Origin: JAKBCQ01 sp021807585
Lineage (GTDB): Bacteria; Planctomycetota; Planctomycetia; Isosphaerales; Isosphaeraceae
DNA: 10,025 nt
Reading direction: 5' to 3'
Assembly: GCA_027325115.1 (NCBI GenBank)
Contig: DAHWFG010000517.1
Coordinates: 1 to 10,025, forward strand
Made by a program: the position numbers and the translations under genes
Shown here: positions 6,467 to 10,025 of the stretch, in pieces
How the letters are laid out: each line of letters opens with the position of its first letter
Numbering within the stretch: position 1 is the stretch's first letter
The notes under the pieces: model-generated
Databases searched by the model: none
Told to the model about the DNA's origin: nothing
The model's input: only the letters and a program-made list of their open reading frames with translations

Positions 6467-7840
6467 ATGTTTCAACGGATATTAATCGCCAATCGGGGCG
6501 AAATCGCGCTCCGCGTCATTCGCGCCTGTCGCGAACTCGGGGTCGAATCGGTCGCGGTCTTCTCGGCGGCGGATCGCGATTCGCCTTATCTCGCGCTCGC
6601 CGATCGTTCGATCTGCGTCGGCGGCGCCGCGAGCTCGGATAGTTATTTGAATATACCCAGAATCATCGCCGCCGCCGAGGTTTCGGACGTCCAGGCGATC
6701 CATCCCGGCTACGGATTCTTAAGTGAGAATCCCAACTTCGCCGAGATCTGTCATTCGAGCCATTTCGTCTTCATCGGCCCGCCGCACGAGGCGATCCGCA
6801 AAATGGGGCTCAAAACCGAGGCGCGCACGATCGCGCAGGCCTCCAAAGTCCCCTGTGTTCCAGGATCCGAAGGAGCGGTCGATAGCGACTCCGCGGCCTA
6901 CGAAATGGCGCGCGCAATCGGCTATCCCGTGCTGATCAAAGCCGCAGCGGGGGGCGGAGGTAAGGGGATGCGGGTTTGCCGCGAAGACGGCCAGCTCCCC
7001 GCGGCGCTCCAGGCGGCGCGCGCCGAGGCCGACGCCGCCTTCAAAAACCCCAGCGTCTACCTCGAAAAATTCATCGATAGACCCCGCCACATCGAGGTCC
7101 AGATCCTCGCCGATTCGTACGGAAACGTCGTCCACTGCTGGGAACGCGATTGCTCGGTGCAACGCCGACACCAAAAATTGATCGAGGAATCCCCCGCTCC
7201 CAATCTCCCCTCCCGCGCCCGGCGCAAAATCTGCGAGGCCGCGGTTCGACTGATCAAAACCGCGGGCTATGTTAACGCGGGCACGTGTGAATTTTTGGTT
7301 GATTCCGAATACAATTTCTATTTTATAGAAGTCAACGCGCGGATTCAGGTCGAACATCCCGTCACCGAGATGCTGACGGGGATCGATCTGGTGAAGCAGC
7401 AAATTCGGATCGCCGCGGGAGAGAAGCTGACGATCCCGCAGGCCGAAATGCCGGCGTTCGGTCATGTGATCGAGTGTCGGATCAACGCCGAGGATCCCGA
7501 TCACGGTTTCAGGCCGACCCCCGGCGTGATCACGGCGCTGCGCGTTCCGGGAGGGTACGGCGTTCGGTGGGATTCGCATATCCAGCTCGGCTCGCGCATT
7601 CCTCCGAATTACGATTCGCTCGTGGGCAAGCTGATCGTCCAGGCGCCGACGCGGATCGAGGCGATCGCGGCGATGCGTCGAGCTCTCGACGAATTCGTGA
7701 TCGAGGGAATCCAAACGACAATCCCGCTGCACAAGCGAATTTTCCGCAACCCCGATTTCATCGAGGGGAAGGTCGATACGACGTGGGTCGAACGCGTTCT
7801 CTTGCCGGCGAAGGGCGCCGTCGGCGCGGCTGGATCGTAA
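6467..7840 (+). CDS. accC: Biotin carboxylase subunit of acetyl-CoA carboxylase
   Basis: AccC uses ATP and bicarbonate to carboxylate biotin on AccB. The 457 residues match the family length, and the sequence is nearly gap-free relative to the E. coli enzyme. The N-terminal domain starts with ILIANRGEIA. The ATP-grasp centre has Lys116, Lys158, the glycine loop AGGGGKGM (161-168) and His208 (HIE). The metal and catalytic residues Glu275, Glu288, Asn290, Arg292, Gln294, Val295, Glu296 and Arg338 are all present (EVNARIQVEHPVTE, ECRINAED). The block SVQRRHQK (230-237) is also intact. Two departures: the usual MGDK is MGLK (113-116), and the C-terminus ends in a short Ala/Gly tail. The start ATG at 6467 has only a weak ribosome site but follows accB closely, so translational coupling is likely. 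The carboxyltransferase genes accA and accD are not in the window. Confidence 0.97.
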   Translation: MFQRILIANRGEIALRVIRACRELGVESVAVFSAADRDSPYLALADRSICVGGAASSDSYLNIPRIIAAAEVSDVQAIHPGYGFLSENPNFAEICHSSHFVFIGPPHEAIRKMGLKTEARTIAQASKVPCVPGSEGAVDSDSAAYEMARAIGYPVLIKAAAGGGGKGMRVCREDGQLPAALQAARAEADAAFKNPSVYLEKFIDRPRHIEVQILADSYGNVVHCWERDCSVQRRHQKLIEESPAPNLPSRARRKICEAAVRLIKTAGYVNAGTCEFLVDSEYNFYFIEVNARIQVEHPVTEMLTGIDLVKQQIRIAAGEKLTIPQAEMPAFGHVIECRINAEDPDHGFRPTPGVITALRVPGGYGVRWDSHIQLGSRIPPNYDSLVGKLIVQAPTRIEAIAAMRRALDEFVIEGIQTTIPLHKRIFRNPDFIEGKVDTTWVERVLLPAKGAVGAAGS

Positions 7841-7873
7841 CAAAAAGCGTGCGAACGACCCAGATTCGCTTTC

Positions 7874-7893
7874 TTATGCACATTTGTGCATAA
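7874..7893. terminator. AT-rich hairpin between convergent accC and DUF1559 genes
   Basis: TTATGCAC (7874-7881) and GTGCATAA (7886-7893) form a perfect 8-bp stem with an ATTT loop, placed 33 bases after the accC stop and 18 after the stop of the minus-strand DUF1559 gene. A second weaker pairing, TTTAA/TTAAA (7902-7906 / 7912-7916) around TCCGG, lies alongside. T-runs are poor on both strands, so efficiency as a terminator is uncertain. The position between converging operons still makes a transcript-end role the likeliest. Confidence 0.4.
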
Positions 7894-7911
7894 CCAGTTT
7901 CTTTAATCCGG

Positions 7912-9030
7912 TTAAAACGCGTTTCCGTCGATCACCTCGCCGCCGTTGCGCGTTCCCAGCATCTGCCACACGCCCATCGAACTCGGAATCGTTCCTATTG
8001 AAACGCCGTTCGGAGGAACGGGATTCGATGAAATCGACTCTTTGATAAATCGGACCGAGCCGTCGGCGAGCAAAACATTGACTCCACCGGGATGCATGCT
8101 CGAAGCCGAGTTGCTTCGGATCCATCCCGAATTGCTCACCGACACTCCGATTTGCTTGTAGGCGTTCGGAGCATAATATGTCGTCAGTATCGTTTCATCG
8201 GTTTTCCCGGCGAACCACCAACCTGTCGTATCAAAAAGTGAATAGGGACCGTCGGATAAATCCTTCGACTTGAGAACCGAGACCGTTCTCTCGGCGACGA
8301 GAAGCGTCTCGGATAAACCGTCGGTCACCGAAGCATACGAGATGGGAGCGATTCCCGTGATGCACCCGTTCGCCTCCATAACGCTCTGTGGCATCGGCTT
8401 ACAACCCCATTCCGGAGCGGGAAATGGGTCGGATATCGCGTCTCCCACCACGCCGCAATAGCTCGTGGAACTGAGCTTCGAAGGCGTGAGATAATCTTGC
8501 TCATATTGGTTCAATAAGGAATATCCATCCCTGAGTCGACCCGAGTCGACGTCGTCGGGACAAGCGTAAAGCCCAACCGATGAGGTCATCACGGTTCGAT
8601 TTCCAACCGAATACATCCATTCATTTTGATTGAGCGCATGATAAAGCGGAGCATGATCGACATAGGGAAGGATCGCGACAAGGTAACTCTTATCAGGAAT
8701 CATCCACTTGCAATATGGTTGTTCGCCGTTGTAATCGGGAATAAAGTGTCCATATTCTCCAATCGGAAACGAACCTTGCGCATCGTGGTACGATGCGATC
8801 CCAAGGCCGATCTGCCTTAAATTGTTGAGGCATGCGGTACGCCGAGCCCCCTCTCGAGCGTTTTGAACAGCGGGAAGAACCAACGCGATCAACACTGCGA
8901 TGATCAGCGATACGACCAAAATCTCGATCAGCGTGAAACCACGATCGGTTCGATCGACGATCCTCTTTGTTCGAGTTTGATTCCGATCGAAACAAGACGA
9001 GATCCTTGAAATTGAGCGAAAATGTTTCAT
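7912..9030 (-). CDS. DUF1559 protein with divergent prepilin-type helix
   Basis: A 372-residue DUF1559 protein, a distant paralogue of the one at 1075-2124. The prepilin-type motif RGFTLIE is preceded by a long 31-residue basic leader (predicted cleavage Gly31/Phe32, Glu36 at +5). The helix reads ILVVSLIIAVLIALVLPAVQ, where family members usually have VVIAIIAVLIALLLPAVQ. Conserved ARRTACLNNLRQIGLGI follows, and the H-X9-DG motif is His313 to Asp323-Gly324. Both paralogues end in a TRNGGEV-[VI]-DG segment. Cysteines at 107, 157, 192, 210 and 223 could form disulfides outside the cytoplasm. GAGGG lies 7 bases before the ATG. The gene is 48 bases downstream of a co-oriented gene for an anchored secreted protein and probably shares its mRNA. 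Family certain, function unknown. Confidence 0.94.
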   Translation of the reverse strand: MKHFRSISRISSCFDRNQTRTKRIVDRTDRGFTLIEILVVSLIIAVLIALVLPAVQNAREGARRTACLNNLRQIGLGIASYHDAQGSFPIGEYGHFIPDYNGEQPYCKWMIPDKSYLVAILPYVDHAPLYHALNQNEWMYSVGNRTVMTSSVGLYACPDDVDSGRLRDGYSLLNQYEQDYLTPSKLSSTSYCGVVGDAISDPFPAPEWGCKPMPQSVMEANGCITGIAPISYASVTDGLSETLLVAERTVSVLKSKDLSDGPYSLFDTTGWWFAGKTDETILTTYYAPNAYKQIGVSVSNSGWIRSNSASSMHPGGVNVLLADGSVRFIKESISSNPVPPNGVSIGTIPSSMGVWQMLGTRNGGEVIDGNAF

Positions 9031-9037
9031 CGGCGAT

Positions 9038-9042
9038 CCCTC
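9038..9042 (-). promoter_or_regulatory. Ribosome binding site of the second DUF1559 gene
   Basis: GAGGG on the minus strand ends 7 bases before the ATG at 9030, supporting this start and hence the unusually long leader ahead of the GFTLIE motif. Confidence 0.7.
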
Positions 9043-9064
9043 GCTTTCATTGAGTTGCGAACCC

Positions 9065-9083
9065 GTTGAAGATTTCCTTCAAC
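9065..9083 (-). repeat. Hairpin overlapping the stop codon between the two linked minus-strand genes
   Basis: GTTGAAG / CTTCAAC pair perfectly over 7 bp with a 5-base loop. The hairpin spans the TGA (9081-9079) of the upstream 312-residue gene and ends 22 bases before the downstream ribosome site. With no T-run it is unlikely to terminate transcription. It could protect or segment the mRNA so that the two genes are expressed at different levels. Confidence 0.45.
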
Positions 9084-10017
9084 CAGCCGGCGATCGATTC
9101 AATCGACGCGCAGACCTTTTGAAAAGGTAAGCCAAAACGATCGCGACGACAATCGGAATCGCGTATTTCGCGTACCGATCGAAAAAGGTATCACCCGAAT
9201 CGTCGTCGGCGATGTCGGGAAGTCCGTAAAACGGCATGCGGAATTCGGCCTCGGGCGTTCCCTCGAAGTGGACGTCTTTAAAAAATACCGTGCTCCAGTT
9301 ATTATTAATATCTTTATCTTCGACTTTAATAGGAATAGGAAAGTTGGAGTCGTCATAATGCGGTTTCCATGCCACCGATCCGAATTTCATGAACTCAAAG
9401 CGCAGCTCACAAGACACGATCGCCCAATCGCGCGATGGATCGAGAACGACCGTTCCCAAGTTGATCGTTCCAGGCGATCCCGCTTGATATTCGACTTTCA
9501 CACAATCATGATCGTCGAAATCCATTTTTTCAACAGATTTTAGATGAAAATTATTATTGTTCAATTGCTTGTATAGCGGATATCCGAAAACGCAGAATGA
9601 GCAATTCGCCAACCTTACGGTTGTGTTCATCAGAGTTCCATACAACTTATCTCGATGAAGTTTTATGACATGATAATCCTTAGAATTACTCTTACGAAAT
9701 ATGCTGAAACCCGATCGTGGTCCGAGACAATCGATCGTCTCGACCCACTTGAGGGATTTTGATCCGGAGATTGAAGTCAATGTTTTTGCCTTTTGATAAT
9801 CATGATCGAACCAGAATTCTCGATAACCTCCCGTTTTTTTAGACATCGGCTTGTCTTGGATTGAGAATCGTCCGCGAACTTGTTCGAGTTTTTTCTCCAA
9901 TCGCTTCGCCGCGGACGGATATTCTCTCTGAAATCTTTGGACCAATTCATCATCCGCATCGGCGACGCCGCTCAAAAAGAGCACGATTATCACTACATAT
10001 AATATATTAACATACAT
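9079..10017 (-). CDS. Exported protein of unknown function with C-terminal membrane anchor, start uncertain
   Basis: I do not recognise this family. The 312-residue reading begins with a hydrophobic stretch (NILYVVIIVLFLSGVADA, about residues 4-21), a probable signal peptide. A charged segment DDELVQRFQREYPSAAKRLEKKLEQV follows and may form a helix or coiled coil. The central part is mixed alpha/beta with strand-like repeats (VRLANCSFCVFGYPLY, DCVKVEYQ, INLGTVVLDPSRDWAIVSCELRF) and an acidic DIADDDSGD before the anchor. The last 30 residues contain a membrane segment (YAIPIVVAIVLAYLF) followed by KRSARRLNR, so most of the protein would lie outside the inner membrane. The signal lacks an N-terminal positive charge and the frame stays open to the window edge, so the true start may lie upstream. 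The DNA is visibly more AT-rich than the acc operon. It lies directly upstream of the second DUF1559 gene. Confidence 0.75.
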   Translation of the reverse strand: MYVNILYVVIIVLFLSGVADADDELVQRFQREYPSAAKRLEKKLEQVRGRFSIQDKPMSKKTGGYREFWFDHDYQKAKTLTSISGSKSLKWVETIDCLGPRSGFSIFRKSNSKDYHVIKLHRDKLYGTLMNTTVRLANCSFCVFGYPLYKQLNNNNFHLKSVEKMDFDDHDCVKVEYQAGSPGTINLGTVVLDPSRDWAIVSCELRFEFMKFGSVAWKPHYDDSNFPIPIKVEDKDINNNWSTVFFKDVHFEGTPEAEFRMPFYGLPDIADDDSGDTFFDRYAKYAIPIVVAIVLAYLFKRSARRLNRSPAG

Positions 10018-10025
10018 GCAATGTT

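Noticed and set aside
6719..7843. Long open frame of 374 codons on the minus strand opposite accC
   Set aside because: It mirrors the codon bias of accC, is rich in Arg/Asp without domain features, and the plus-strand frame is a complete, fully conserved biotin carboxylase.

Overview
The window looks like chromosomal DNA of a planctomycete. Two genes encode DUF1559 proteins (a prepilin-type GFTLIE N-terminus plus an H-X9-DG motif), a family greatly expanded in Planctomycetes. The TPM-domain protein with a Gly/Trp-rich tail, the small LSm-like protein and the C/H-rich secreted mini-protein also fit that phylum. The DNA is GC-rich and carries the hexamer CGATCG about 50 times by hand count, far above chance, in the manner of the HIP1 palindrome of cyanobacteria.

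Layout: (1) 2-919, plus strand, the 3' part of a cheB chemotaxis methylesterase whose 5' end lies outside the window. (2) 1075-2124, minus strand, the first DUF1559 gene, convergent with cheB; the gap between them holds a large two-tier inverted repeat. (3) 2299-2664, minus strand, a small secreted Cys/His protein resembling DUF2946, with a plausible promoter upstream and a hairpin terminator between it and the DUF1559 gene. (4) 2665-3003, no convincing gene apart from that promoter and a -10-like element before the next gene. (5) 3004-3291, plus strand, a small conserved LSm-like protein. (6) 3518-4552, plus strand, a secreted, membrane-anchored TPM-domain protein with a Gly/Asp/Trp repeat tail, followed by a textbook intrinsic terminator. 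(7) 4779-7840, plus strand, an operon of an M24 Xaa-Pro-type peptidase, accB (biotin carboxyl carrier protein) and accC (biotin carboxylase). (8) 7912-9030 and 9079-10017, minus strand, a second DUF1559 gene preceded by a gene for an exported 312-residue protein with a C-terminal membrane anchor. The two are 48 bases apart and probably co-transcribed.

The clearest functional unit is peptidase-accB-accC. AccB and AccC form the biotin carboxylase half of acetyl-CoA carboxylase, the first committed step of fatty acid synthesis. The linkage resembles the peptidase-efp-accB-accC cluster of Firmicutes, but efp is absent from its usual place. The DUF1559 genes and the anchored 312-residue protein are probably cell-envelope components of unknown role. 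I see no tRNA, rRNA, CRISPR array, insertion sequence or phage gene. The least explained signals are the CGATCG density and its long gap over the second DUF1559 gene, the structured inverted repeats between genes, and the small C/H-rich and LSm-like proteins.
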